Source: Betaproteobacteria bacterium
GTDB taxonomy: Bacteria > Pseudomonadota > Gammaproteobacteria > Burkholderiales > Burkholderiaceae_C
Direction of reading: 5' to 3'
NCBI GenBank assembly: GCA_009923345.1
Contig: RFTR01000033.1
Span: 1-14,010 of the forward strand
Length of the DNA stretch: 14,010 nt
Shown: positions 1-8,194 of the stretch, piece after piece
Layout: the number at the start of each line of letters is the position of its first letter
Position numbering within the stretch: position 1 is the stretch's first letter
The notes under the pieces: generated by a model
Databases searched by the model: none
What the model saw: the letters and a program-made list of their open reading frames with translations, nothing else
Told to the model about the DNA's origin: nothing
Made by a program: the position numbers and the translations under genes

Positions 1-1811
1 TGCAACAAGTTTTTCGCCACTGCGATGCAGCCCATGCAGCTGGCCTTGCCGCCATCATCAGTGAAAACGAAAAAGGGCAAACCCAGCAATTGAGCTGGCC
101 TGAATTAAAGAGACAGACGGCCGCGCTAGCGCGGCACTTACAAGAGCAAGGTGTGCAGCCCGGAGACAGGGTGGCGGCATATTTGCCGAACATCACGCAG
201 GCAGCCATTGCCATGTTGGCGTGTATGAGTATTGGTGCCGTGTGGAGCATGTGTGCCCCCGATATGGGTACGAATGCCGTGCTTGACCGATTCCAACAAA
301 TTGAACCCGTCGTGTTGATTGCATGTGATGGTGTCACTTACGGCGGTAAAGACCATGACCGATTGCCGGTGGTACAAGCTCTACGTGATGGATTGCCTAG
401 TGTGAAACATGTCATCGTCTGCAAAAACTTAAACGTAGACGCAACACTAGCGAACAGCACAGACTTAGACACCATTTTGGCGCGAAGAAACCATGCGATT
501 GATAGTTTTGAGCCCCTATGGTTGCCTTTTGACCATCCGCTCTGGATTGTTTATTCAAGCGGAACAACGGGACTGCCCAAGCCGATCGTGCATGGCCATG
601 GCGGCACATTGATCATTGCATTAGCCCTCAAAATTCTGCACAACGATATTGGCTGTAGTTATCACCCCAACAGTTTCGGAGAGCGTTACCACTGGTACAG
701 CTCAACCGGTTGGGTGATGTGGAATGCACAAATTGCAGGGCTTCTCAATGGCACGACATGCGTCATCTACGACGGCAATCCTGGGGGCAACAAAGATAAG
801 CCCGACTGGACAACCCTGTGGCGGTTTGCAGGCAAACACGCTGTTACGTTTTTTGGTGCAGGTGCTGCCTTCTTTGCAAACTGTCAAAAAGCAGGTGTTG
901 ATTTGCAAACCATTGCGGGGCTGACATCCGTGCGCGCTTTAGGTACTACCGGCTCGCCTTTGAGTGAAGAAGCGCAACGATGGGGCAGTGCGCAATTCAA
1001 ACAACTTGGAAACGATGTTTGGTGGTGCAATATTTCTGGCGGCACTGATTTTGCGGGAGCTTTCATTGGCGGAAACCGTGAATTGCCTGCGCGCTTGGGT
1101 GAAATGCAATGCCGCATGCTGGGTTGTGCTGTGGAGTCTTGGAGCGAGGAAGGCAAACCAGTGATTGACGAAGTTGGCGAACTGGTGTGCACCCAGCCCT
1201 TACCGTCGATGCCCTTATATTTTTGGAACGATAAAAACAATGCAAGGTATTTAGCCAGTTATTTTGAAATGTATCCAGCAGGCCTTGGACGCAAACCGGG
1301 CGGCGGTGATGGCAACGCAGACATGGGAGGCGTTTGGCGCCATGGAGATTGGATCAAGATCACAGCTGACGGTGCTTGTGTGATTTATGGTCGCAGCGAC
1401 GCCACCATCAACCGACATGGTTTACGGATGGGAACCAGTGAGATTTATAGCGCTGTGGAGGCACTGCCCGAAGTGCTAGACAGCATGGTGGTGGATTTGG
1501 AGTATCTGGGCCGAGAAAGCTATATGCCCTTGTTTGTGTCTCTTCGAGACGGCGTTGTCTTGGACGGCACTATGAAAGATAAGTTGAATAACGCCATCAA
1601 AACCGCGCTCAGTCCACGCTTTGTTCCCAATGAAATTTTTCAGGTCGCCGAAATACCGCGCACCTTAACAGGCAAAAAACAAGAGCTGCCTGTGAAAAAA
1701 TTATTGTTAGGCCAACCACTAGAAAAAGTCGTCAACAAAGACGCGATGGCCAACCCGGCAAGTATGGATTGGTTTGTGCAATTTGCACAGCAACGCGCAC
1801 AAACACATTAA
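1..1811 (+). CDS. Acetoacetyl-CoA synthetase (acetoacetate-CoA ligase), 5' end outside window
   Basis: ATP-dependent ligation of acetoacetate to CoA (ANL adenylate-forming superfamily, EC 6.2.1.16), a cytoplasmic enzyme. The reading frame is open from base 3 with no stop upstream, and the residues before the TTG at 90 (reading VFRHCDAAHAAGLAAI) already look like this family. The true start is therefore left of the window and about 50-60 of an expected roughly 650 residues are missing; 602 are visible. The adenylate-binding loop YSSGTTGLPKP starts at base 552, the hinge/ribose-binding stretch YGRSDATINRHG lies near 1386-1420, and the C-terminal catalytic-lysine motif PRTLTGKKQ is at 1656-1682 (likely lysine codon 1674). 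The LPVKKLLLG tail is typical of acetoacetate ligases rather than acetyl-CoA synthetase. It is followed after 90 bases by gcdH, whose product also leads to acetoacetyl-CoA. No clear terminator lies between them, so co-transcription is possible. Confidence 0.93.
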   Translation, partial: QQVFRHCDAAHAAGLAAIISENEKGQTQQLSWPELKRQTAALARHLQEQGVQPGDRVAAYLPNITQAAIAMLACMSIGAVWSMCAPDMGTNAVLDRFQQIEPVVLIACDGVTYGGKDHDRLPVVQALRDGLPSVKHVIVCKNLNVDATLANSTDLDTILARRNHAIDSFEPLWLPFDHPLWIVYSSGTTGLPKPIVHGHGGTLIIALALKILHNDIGCSYHPNSFGERYHWYSSTGWVMWNAQIAGLLNGTTCVIYDGNPGGNKDKPDWTTLWRFAGKHAVTFFGAGAAFFANCQKAGVDLQTIAGLTSVRALGTTGSPLSEEAQRWGSAQFKQLGNDVWWCNISGGTDFAGAFIGGNRELPARLGEMQCRMLGCAVESWSEEGKPVIDEVGELVCTQPLPSMPLYFWNDKNNARYLASYFEMYPAGLGRKPGGGDGNADMGGVWRHGDWIKITADGACVIYGRSDATINRHGLRMGTSEIYSAVEALPEVLDSMVVDLEYLGRESYMPLFVSLRDGVVLDGTMKDKLNNAIKTALSPRFVPNEIFQVAEIPRTLTGKKQELPVKKLLLGQPLEKVVNKDAMANPASMDWFVQFAQQRAQTH

Positions 1812-1890
1812 TTTGCTTGCGCGCGAAAGAAACACATTGGTTATTTAGAGGTTTTCTATACCCGATTACCATTGACAGAATTTTGTAATC

Positions 1891-1895
1891 AGGAG
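1891..1895 (+). promoter_or_regulatory. Ribosome binding site deciding the gcdH start
   Basis: AGGAG stands 6 bases before the ATG at 1902. This supports ATG 1902 over an in-frame TTG at 1872, which would add ten residues that do not resemble the family's N-terminus. Confidence 0.8.
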
Positions 1896-1901
1896 CCCCG
1901 C

Positions 1902-3098
1902 ATGGCGCACGCCGCATTCAATTGGCAAGACCCTTTTTTGTTAGACCAACAACTCACCGAAGACGAGCGCATGGTGCGCGAAGCCGCACAAGCCTATTGC
2001 CAAGACAAACTCTTGCCGCGTGTCACCGAGGCTTTTCGTAACAGCCATACCGATGTCGCCATTTTTCGTGAAATGGGCGAGTTAGGGCTTCTCGGCCCCA
2101 CTATTCCATCGCAGTACGGTGGTCCCGGTTTGAATTACGTCGCATATGGTTTGATTGCGCGTGAAGTAGAGCGTGTCGACTCAGGTTATCGCTCCATGAT
2201 GAGTGTGCAATCGTCTTTGGTGATGTTGCCTATATTCGAATTTGGCACAGAAGCTCAACGCCAAAAATATTTGCCCAAACTCGCAACGGGCGAATGGATT
2301 GGCTGTTTCGGTTTAACCGAGCCCGACCATGGCTCTGACCCCGCCAGCATGGCAAGCCGTGCGCAAAAAGTCAAAGGCGGCTACCAACTTACTGGTAGCA
2401 AGATGTGGATTTCCAATAGCCCGATCGCCGATGTGTTTGTGGTCTGGGCCAAAGAAGTCACTGAAAGTGGAACCGTGGGACCTATTCGTGGATTCATCTT
2501 AGAAAAAGGCATGAAGGGCTTGAGCGCCCCTGCGATCCACAGCAAGGTAGGGTTACGCGCATCGATCACTGGCGAGATCGTGATGGACTCGGTGTTTATT
2601 CCAGAAGAAAACGCATTTCCCGAAGTGCAAGGTTTGAAAGGCCCGTTTACATGCTTAAACAGTGCGCGATTCGGCATTGCCTGGGGCGCGTTAGGCGCTG
2701 CAGAAGATTGCTGGTTCCGCTCTCGCCAATACACCTTAGACCGCAAACAGTTTGGCCGTCCACTGGCTGCGAATCAGTTGATCCAGAAAAAATTAGCCGA
2801 TATGCAAACCGAAATTGCATTGGGCTTGCAAGGGTGTTTGCGTTTAGGGCGCATGAAAGACGAAGGCACAGCGAGTGTAGAAATTACCTCTATCTTGAAA
2901 CGCAACTCTTGCGGCAAAGCCCTAGACATCGCACGCATGGCGCGCGACATGATGGGTGGCAACGGTATCAGCGATGAGTTTGGCGTGGCCCGCCATTTGG
3001 TCAACCTCGAGGTGGTCAACACTTACGAAGGCACGCACGATATCCATGCCCTCATCTTGGGACGTGCACAAACAGGTATAGCGGCTTTTGCTAATTAG
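1902..3098 (+). CDS. gcdH: Glutaryl-CoA dehydrogenase (acyl-CoA dehydrogenase family)
   Basis: FAD enzyme that oxidises and decarboxylates glutaryl-CoA to crotonyl-CoA (EC 1.3.8.6), in lysine, tryptophan and glutarate breakdown. Electrons normally pass to ETF. The 398 residues match the family's usual length. The sequence shows the N-terminal FNWQDPFLLDQQLTEDER typical of GcdH, the FAD-contacting stretch WIGCFGLTEPDHGSDP (about residues 145-160), and the C-terminal catalytic glutamate in NTYEGTHDIH (E376). The SGYRSMMSVQSS segment has R97 and S101, matching the Arg and Ser known in human GCDH to hold the substrate's distal carboxylate. This supports glutaryl-CoA over plain short-chain acyl-CoA. 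The start is ATG 1902 with AGGAG upstream. A Bug-type receptor follows after 56 bases in the same direction, an order I recall as common in Burkholderiales (memory, not checked). Substrate assignment is strong but made by homology. Confidence 0.95.
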   Translation: MAHAAFNWQDPFLLDQQLTEDERMVREAAQAYCQDKLLPRVTEAFRNSHTDVAIFREMGELGLLGPTIPSQYGGPGLNYVAYGLIAREVERVDSGYRSMMSVQSSLVMLPIFEFGTEAQRQKYLPKLATGEWIGCFGLTEPDHGSDPASMASRAQKVKGGYQLTGSKMWISNSPIADVFVVWAKEVTESGTVGPIRGFILEKGMKGLSAPAIHSKVGLRASITGEIVMDSVFIPEENAFPEVQGLKGPFTCLNSARFGIAWGALGAAEDCWFRSRQYTLDRKQFGRPLAANQLIQKKLADMQTEIALGLQGCLRLGRMKDEGTASVEITSILKRNSCGKALDIARMARDMMGGNGISDEFGVARHLVNLEVVNTYEGTHDIHALILGRAQTGIAAFAN

Positions 3099-3154
3099 CT
3101 GCGTCTGAAAAATAAGTTCCGCGACGCAATACAAATCATAAAAAGGAGACAACC

Positions 3155-4159
3155 ATGGACAAAAAATCACCCAATGCAAACCGTCGACAAACCTTGCATG
3201 GTCTTGCTGCGGCAATGGCAAGTTTCACGGCGCCCGCACTAATCAGTGCAAACGCGCTGGCACAAGACAAATTCCCTAACAAACCTATTACGCTGATCGT
3301 GCCCTGGACCCCGGCCGGCCCGAGCGATGGGGTGTTGCGTGCTTTTGCAGAGAGTGCAAGCCGTATTTTGGGTGTGTCAGTCGTCTGTGAAAACAAGCCA
3401 GGTGCGGGTGGCATTTTGGGTGCATCGGCCATGATGACCGCCAAACCAGATGGTTACACCATCACGCAATTGCCTTTAGGTGTGTACCGCATTCCACATA
3501 TGCAAAAAACCAACTTTGACCCAGTCAAAGATTTAACCCATATTGCCTGTTTGACAGGTTACACCTTTTGCATTGCATCGACGCTAGATGCGCCGTTTAA
3601 AACGCTCAAAGAAATGGTCGCCTATGCCAAGGCCAATCCAGGGAAGCTGGAATACGGCCATACAGGAACTGGCACAACGCCACACTTGGCTATTGAAGAC
3701 TTCAGTCAAAAAGCTGGCATTGAACTCAATCCCATTCCGTTCAAAGGCGCGGCAGAAATTTTGCAAGCGATATTTGGCGGACACATTCGTATGGCGAGCA
3801 GCACATCAGAGATCATTCCTTTGGTGAAAGAAGGCAAGTTGCGTTTGCTCTCGACCTTGGGAAGCAAACGTACCAAAGCATTTCCAGATGTGCCCACCGT
3901 GAAAGAAAGTGGTTGGGACACCATCTCTGAATCACCATTCGGAATTGGCGGCCCCAAGGGTATGGACCCCGCCATCGTGCGCGTGTTGCAAGACGCTTTC
4001 AAGAAAACTTTGGATGACCCCAAAGTGATCGCCACGCTAGACCAGTATTACCAGCCCACTATTTATATGGGTAGCGAGGACTACTCCAAGTACGCCGTGC
4101 GGACATTTGAGTCAGAGCGTGCGACGGTCGAGCGTTTGGGCCTAGCTAAGAAAACATAA
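3155..4159 (+). CDS. Bug/TctC-family periplasmic solute-binding protein
   Basis: A 334-residue extracytoplasmic receptor of the Bug (Bordetella uptake gene)/TctC family, which usually binds small carboxylates or related molecules in the periplasm. The N-terminus carries a twin arginine (NRRQTLHG, residues 9-16), a weakly hydrophobic stretch and an ALA-Q site near residues 34-37, so export by Tat or Sec with cleavage there is likely. The mature part begins with the family's KPITLIVPWTPAGPSDG (about 43-59), whose PAG..D loop helps hold the ligand's carboxylate in solved members. NKPGAGGILGA, PDGYT and FPDVPTVKESG are further family hallmarks. AGGAG at 3144-3148 precedes ATG 3155. No TctA/TctB membrane genes are in the window, so it is one of the many stand-alone Bug proteins of betaproteobacteria. 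Placement after gcdH suggests, but does not prove, a dicarboxylate such as glutarate. Confidence 0.92.
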   Translation: MDKKSPNANRRQTLHGLAAAMASFTAPALISANALAQDKFPNKPITLIVPWTPAGPSDGVLRAFAESASRILGVSVVCENKPGAGGILGASAMMTAKPDGYTITQLPLGVYRIPHMQKTNFDPVKDLTHIACLTGYTFCIASTLDAPFKTLKEMVAYAKANPGKLEYGHTGTGTTPHLAIEDFSQKAGIELNPIPFKGAAEILQAIFGGHIRMASSTSEIIPLVKEGKLRLLSTLGSKRTKAFPDVPTVKESGWDTISESPFGIGGPKGMDPAIVRVLQDAFKKTLDDPKVIATLDQYYQPTIYMGSEDYSKYAVRTFESERATVERLGLAKKT

Positions 4160-4217
4160 TTACAAGTGGAGGGCGCTTGCGCTTTTCGTGGTCAGCTAGT
4201 CTAAGCACGAACCACAA

Positions 4218-5126
4218 TCAATTCGGTTTGCGATTGACCAATATGATGCCCACGGCAACCCCCATCAACGCCGCCACCAAACCTAGCGTGATGGTTTCCC
4301 CCAGCCACCATGCGCCAAACAGCAGCGCAAACACAGGTGTGAAAAAAACAAACGCACTGAGTTTGGTCGCTGGGTAACGTCCCAGCAACCACATCCAAAC
4401 CAAGTAGCTAGCAAAAGCGCCGACAACGGTTTGCAGCACGATAGAGGTCGTGGCAAAAAAACTCCAGTGCACATCCCAAGACTCACCAAGTTGTAAGGAC
4501 ACGAAAGGCAATATTGCTGCACTGATAGCTACTTGATAAAAGAGTAGTTTCTCTGGACTTATCTTTATGAGCGAAGAGCTACGAATCACCACTGTGGTCA
4601 ATCCCCACAGCGCACCTGCAGCCAAAGCCAAAGCATCACCAAGCCACCACATGGGCGATGCATCACCCGCTTTGTTGTGATGGAGACCATCTTGCAGCGA
4701 AAAGGCAACCGCTGCAAATGCGAGTAACAAACCCATCCACTGCATCAAAGCCAATCGCTCTGTCTTCACAAATAGGGGCAGTAACAAAGCCACCCAAAAA
4801 GGCGCCGTGTATAAAAAGATAGTCAAGCGCGATGCACTGGTGTGTTGCAGCCCTAAATAAATGCAAACAAACTCTGCACAAAATAAAAGTCCGGCTATAA
4901 GGCCGGCATTGAGCGTGCCATCAGAACTCCAAAGGGCAACACCGCGAACACGGCACCATATCCATAGAAGCGCTGTAGCACCCATAAAACGCAAGCTTGC
5001 TTGCAAAACTGGGGGCACCTCTGGCAAAGTAGCTTTAACCAGTACTTGTTGGAATCCCCAAAACACACAGCAAATCAAAAGTAAAGCAACCGCTAAAAAA
5101 TCGAGTTGTAATCGTCTTTCTGTCAT
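4218..5126 (-). CDS. EamA-family (DMT superfamily) inner-membrane transporter
   Basis: A 302-residue polytopic membrane protein of the drug/metabolite transporter superfamily with two EamA repeats of about five helices each. Repeat 1 spans about residues 8-145, including the helix-rich LAVALLLICCVFWGFQQ and FLYTAPFWVALLLP. Repeat 2 spans about 160-297, including ALAAGALWGLTTVVIRSSS and FVFFTPVFALLFGAWWLGE, the typical end-of-repeat motif. A charged tail NRKPN closes it. Members export or import amino acids, nucleosides or other metabolites, and the substrate cannot be read here. The ATG at 5126 is the only sensible start because an in-frame TAA lies 9 bases upstream, but no Shine-Dalgarno sequence precedes it. 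The gene is divergent from phoD across 34 bases and convergent with the Bug gene across 58 bases. Confidence 0.9.
   Translation of the reverse strand: MTERRLQLDFLAVALLLICCVFWGFQQVLVKATLPEVPPVLQASLRFMGATALLWIWCRVRGVALWSSDGTLNAGLIAGLLFCAEFVCIYLGLQHTSASRLTIFLYTAPFWVALLLPLFVKTERLALMQWMGLLLAFAAVAFSLQDGLHHNKAGDASPMWWLGDALALAAGALWGLTTVVIRSSSLIKISPEKLLFYQVAISAAILPFVSLQLGESWDVHWSFFATTSIVLQTVVGAFASYLVWMWLLGRYPATKLSAFVFFTPVFALLFGAWWLGETITLGLVAALMGVAVGIILVNRKPN
5120..5126 (+). promoter_or_regulatory. Possible PhoB half-site upstream of phoD
   Basis: CTGTCAT matches the canonical PhoB-box repeat unit exactly and lies about 35 bases upstream of the phoD start, overlapping the start codon of the divergent eamA gene. 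The partner repeat expected 4 bases further on (TGAACTT) matches poorly, so this is a candidate only. Confidence 0.25.
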
Positions 5127-5160
5127 GTATTGAACTTAACATGCTTTGCCTTACCTATAG

Positions 5161-6732
5161 ATGCATATGAAAAGAAGAGAATTCAATCGTTATTTACAAC
5201 ACAGTGCCTTAAGTCTAGCCCTTTTGCCATGGGTGCACGCGGTCGCTACGCCTGCTGATAGGGCGAGAGCTTGGCGCGTTAATCCCTTTGCCTTAGGCGT
5301 AGCCAGTGGTCGACCACGCCCTGACTCGCTGGTGTTGTGGACGCGCTTGCTAGTTGATGAGCAAGACCGTGCAGCCTCGGGCAATGATCCGGTCGACGTG
5401 ACGGTTGAATTGTTTGCAGACAGTGCGCTCAAGCAACGGGTACAAATGGCAAAAATTACCACAGACGCAAGCCGAGGTCACAGTGTGCATGTATTGGTGC
5501 AGTCACTGCAGCCCAGCACAGACTATTGGTATCGGTTTCGTCAAGGCGAAGCACTTAGTACGGTGGGACATACACGCACAGCCCCTGCATTGCAGGCAGA
5601 TGTAGCTACGTTACGCATGGCATTAACGTCTTGCCAACACTATGAGGCGGGGTTGTTTGTTGCGCACCAAGAAATTGCCCAGCAAGATTTGGACTTTGTT
5701 TTGTTTGTCGGTGACTACATCTACGAATCAAGTAATGCGCAATACACCACGCGCAAACACAATACAGAAGAACCTAAAACCTTAGACCAATACCGCGCGC
5801 GCTACGCGCTCTACAAACAAGATGCAATGTTACAAGCAGCCCATGCGGCACATCCGTGGGTGTTGATATGGGACGACCACGAAGTCGTCAACGATTACGC
5901 TAACCAAATAGATATGAAGAACACGCCTGTGCCAGAATTTTTAGCAAGGCGCGCAGCGGCTTACAGAGCGTATTTCGAACACCAACCCGTTCTATTGGGG
6001 CCAGATCCAAAAAGTCCACAAGGTGCATCCATGCGCTTGCATGACCAATTCGCATGGGGACGCTTGGCGGATATGTGGACGCTAGACAACCGCCAATTCA
6101 GAAGTCCGCTGGCATGTCCAGACCCCGTGCGCGGCGGCGGGCGAATGGTGACCCAATGCGATGCTTTGAACGACCCTACACGCAGCATGTTTGGTTTTGA
6201 GCAAGAGCGTTGGTTAGACAAGGGACTCAAAGCATCCAAGCGCACATGGAAGCTGTTGGCGCAAGGCACGCAAATGAGCTCCACCAGCATTCCAGGCCCA
6301 ACAGGCCGCGCGTATTGGAACGAGGCCTGGGACGGTTACCCCGAAGCACGCAAACGTTTGCTGCAGTCGATTGCAGACAACCAAATTAAAAATGTGGTCT
6401 CGCTCGGCGGTGATGTGCATATGAACATAGCTGCATATTTGCGCCCCGCTCCCAATGACCCCAACTCGCCTTTGGTTGCCAGTGAGTTTGTCACTACGTC
6501 AGTGACATCGCGTGGCATGGGTGAAAAAGCATTGGGCATCGTGCGTGACAACAACCCAGATTTGTTACACGCACGTGGCGACGAGCGTGGCTATAGCCTG
6601 ATCAGCGTTACGCCATCGCAGGTGCGCTGTGATTTCAGAACGACGGCGATGCCAGCTGGAAGTGAAGCCGGTTTTAAAACACAAGCAAGCTTTGTCGTCG
6701 AAAAAGGTAACCCTGCACCCAAGCCCATTTAG
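5161..6732 (+). CDS. phoD: PhoD-type alkaline phosphatase/phosphodiesterase, Tat-exported
   Basis: A secreted metallophosphatase that frees phosphate from phosphomono- and diesters; characterised PhoD enzymes use Fe3+ and Ca2+. Of 523 residues, the N-terminus MKRREFNRYLQ (3-13) with a following hydrophobic stretch is a twin-arginine signal. A PhoD N-terminal beta domain follows (about 38-145, starting NPFALGVASGRPRPDS), then the catalytic domain. Visible metal-site motifs are TSCQHYEAG with C158 (the iron-ligand cysteine of the family), FVGDYIYE with D185, WDDHEVVND (237-245) and LGGDVHMN (415-422). Length and motif order are normal. An in-frame TAG sits directly before ATG 5161; a second ATG at 5167 is an equal candidate. 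Neither has a Shine-Dalgarno sequence. Its stop overlaps the stop of the opposing livF. Phosphate-starvation control is usual for phoD, but here only a single Pho half-site is visible. Confidence 0.93.
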   Translation: MHMKRREFNRYLQHSALSLALLPWVHAVATPADRARAWRVNPFALGVASGRPRPDSLVLWTRLLVDEQDRAASGNDPVDVTVELFADSALKQRVQMAKITTDASRGHSVHVLVQSLQPSTDYWYRFRQGEALSTVGHTRTAPALQADVATLRMALTSCQHYEAGLFVAHQEIAQQDLDFVLFVGDYIYESSNAQYTTRKHNTEEPKTLDQYRARYALYKQDAMLQAAHAAHPWVLIWDDHEVVNDYANQIDMKNTPVPEFLARRAAAYRAYFEHQPVLLGPDPKSPQGASMRLHDQFAWGRLADMWTLDNRQFRSPLACPDPVRGGGRMVTQCDALNDPTRSMFGFEQERWLDKGLKASKRTWKLLAQGTQMSSTSIPGPTGRAYWNEAWDGYPEARKRLLQSIADNQIKNVVSLGGDVHMNIAAYLRPAPNDPNSPLVASEFVTTSVTSRGMGEKALGIVRDNNPDLLHARGDERGYSLISVTPSQVRCDFRTTAMPAGSEAGFKTQASFVVEKGNPAPKPI

Positions 6733-7424
6733 ATGTGTGGGTCATCCATCATCTTGACCAACTCAGAGAGCTCGCCTTTTTCAATCATGTAAGTGCGGTC
6801 GCACACCGCATGGGCAAAGTCCAAATTTTGTTCTGACAGCAATACGCTCACGCCTTGGCGCTTGAGCGTGACCACCATGTCAGACATGCGGCTGACGATG
6901 GCAGGCGCTATGCCTTCGGAGGGCTCGTCCAACATCACTAACAACGGATTGCCCATCAAAGTGCGTGCCACACTGAGCATTTGCTGTTCACCACCACTCA
7001 TATGGCTCGCTTGTCGGTTTTGCATATTCGCTAAATTAGGAAATAGATCGAATAATTTTTCTAACGTCCAGTCTGACAGTACGCGCTGGCGGTTGTCATA
7101 GCGCGCATTTTGTTTGGCGAGCGTGAGGTTCTCTAACACCGTGAGGTCGGTAAAAATGCGTCGGTCTTCAGGTACATAACCAAGGCCCAGACGCGCGACT
7201 TCAAACGCTTGCATTTGCGCGAGGTCTTGCCCATCAAAGTGAAGTTCCCCTTCGCGTCGCGGCATCAACCCCATGATGGCTTTGAGCGTGCTGGACTTTC
7301 CTGCGCCGTTGCGCCCGAGCAACGCAACCACTTCGCCACGCCCTACATGCAAAGACACGTCAAACAAGATTTGTGCTGCACCATGCCAGGCGTTCAAACG
7401 GGAGACTTCTAGAAAGGGCTTCAT
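6729..7424 (-). CDS. livF: HAAT-family ABC transporter ATP-binding protein, LivF type
   Basis: One of two cytoplasmic ATPases that power the importer encoded just upstream. In 231 residues it shows Walker A GRNGAGKS (37-44), the LivF-style YVPEDRRIF in place of a glutamine Q-loop (83-91), the ABC signature MSGGEQ (142-147), Walker B LLVMLDEPSEG (161-171) and SEQN at the switch position (197-200), where LivF proteins normally carry Gln instead of His. Length is normal for LivF. Its ATG at 7424 overlaps the TGA of livG in an ATGA, indicating translational coupling. It is the last gene of the operon, and its TAA (6729-6731) overlaps the TAG of the convergent phoD, leaving no room for a terminator between them. 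Only the family, not the transported substrate, is supported. Confidence 0.93.
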   Translation of the reverse strand: MKPFLEVSRLNAWHGAAQILFDVSLHVGRGEVVALLGRNGAGKSSTLKAIMGLMPRREGELHFDGQDLAQMQAFEVARLGLGYVPEDRRIFTDLTVLENLTLAKQNARYDNRQRVLSDWTLEKLFDLFPNLANMQNRQASHMSGGEQQMLSVARTLMGNPLLVMLDEPSEGIAPAIVSRMSDMVVTLKRQGVSVLLSEQNLDFAHAVCDRTYMIEKGELSELVKMMDDPHI

Positions 7425-8194
7425 ACGGTCTCCCCTTCAACCGTTTTGCCACGACCCAAATACACAGACTGTGCGAGCGGATTATTTTGGACTTCTTGTG
7501 GCGTGCCCTCAACCAAGATGCGGCCTTGTGCCATCACCAAAATCCGTGTCGCAAAAGAAAACACCATGTCCATGCTGTGCTCGGTGAACATCACGGCCAC
7601 GTCACGCTCTTTGGCCAAAAATTGCACCAAGCCCATCAGGGCATGGCGCTCGGTTGGCGACATGCCGGCTGTGGGCTCGTCCATCAATAACAACCGAGGT
7701 TGATTGACCAAAGCCATCGCCAACTCAAGGCGTTTGATGTCGCCGTAAGCGAGGGTGTCGCTGATGCGCTGCGACATATCGCCCAAGCCTACTTTCTCAA
7801 GCAAAGTTTGTGCAGCATCTGCACGATGCTGGCGCGTGCGACGCCAAGGCGATAACTGCAAGCCTTGTGCAGACAACATAGCCATTTGTACATTTTCAAT
7901 TACCGTCATCGATCGAAACACTTCGGCCATTTGAAACGTACGACTCACACCTTGCCGCCATAACGCATGGGGCTTGCGTCCGATCAATGATTGACCACTC
8001 AGGCTTATGCTGCCACTGTCAGGTAACAGTTGCCCATTGACCAAATTAAACGTGGTGCTTTTGCCAGCACCGTTGGGGCCAATCACCGCCAATAACTCAC
8101 CTGCACCAACATCGAACGATACATTGTTAACAGCCATTTGGCTGCCAAATGATTTGTGCAGATGACGCACTTGCAAAAGTGCTTGCGCTTTCAT
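7421..8194 (-). CDS. livG: HAAT-family ABC transporter ATP-binding protein, LivG type
   Basis: The second ATPase of the importer, 257 residues. Walker A is GPNGAGKST (39-47), the Q-loop is in SRTFQ (Q88), the signature is LAYGDIKRLE (148-157), Walker B is LLLMDEPTAGM (168-178) and the switch histidine is H206 in FTEHSMD. This arrangement and length are standard for LivG. The start chosen is ATG 8194, giving MKAQALLQVRHLHKSFG. The frame stays open to 8287, but the extra 31 residues are unlike LivG and lie over the end of the permease gene. ATG 8194 forms an ATGA with the permease's TGA (8191-8193), the same 4-base coupling seen again between livG and livF. This fixes fused permease, LivG and LivF as one translation unit. 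Confidence 0.93.
   Translation of the reverse strand: MKAQALLQVRHLHKSFGSQMAVNNVSFDVGAGELLAVIGPNGAGKSTTFNLVNGQLLPDSGSISLSGQSLIGRKPHALWRQGVSRTFQMAEVFRSMTVIENVQMAMLSAQGLQLSPWRRTRQHRADAAQTLLEKVGLGDMSQRISDTLAYGDIKRLELAMALVNQPRLLLMDEPTAGMSPTERHALMGLVQFLAKERDVAVMFTEHSMDMVFSFATRILVMAQGRILVEGTPQEVQNNPLAQSVYLGRGKTVEGETV

Noticed and set aside
1872..1877. Perfect TTGACA box before gcdH
   Set aside because: A matching -10 at 17 bases would fall in the ribosome site and start codon, where the sequence is GC-rich; probably chance.
3100..3128. Inverted repeat TGCGTC/GACGCA between gcdH and the Bug gene
   Set aside because: Six-base arms around a 17-base loop and no T-run; not distinguishable from chance.
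4170..4187. Possible terminator GGCG-CTTG-CGC followed by TTTT after the Bug gene
   Set aside because: Only three Watson-Crick pairs plus several G-U pairs; too weak to call, though a stop between the convergent genes is expected.
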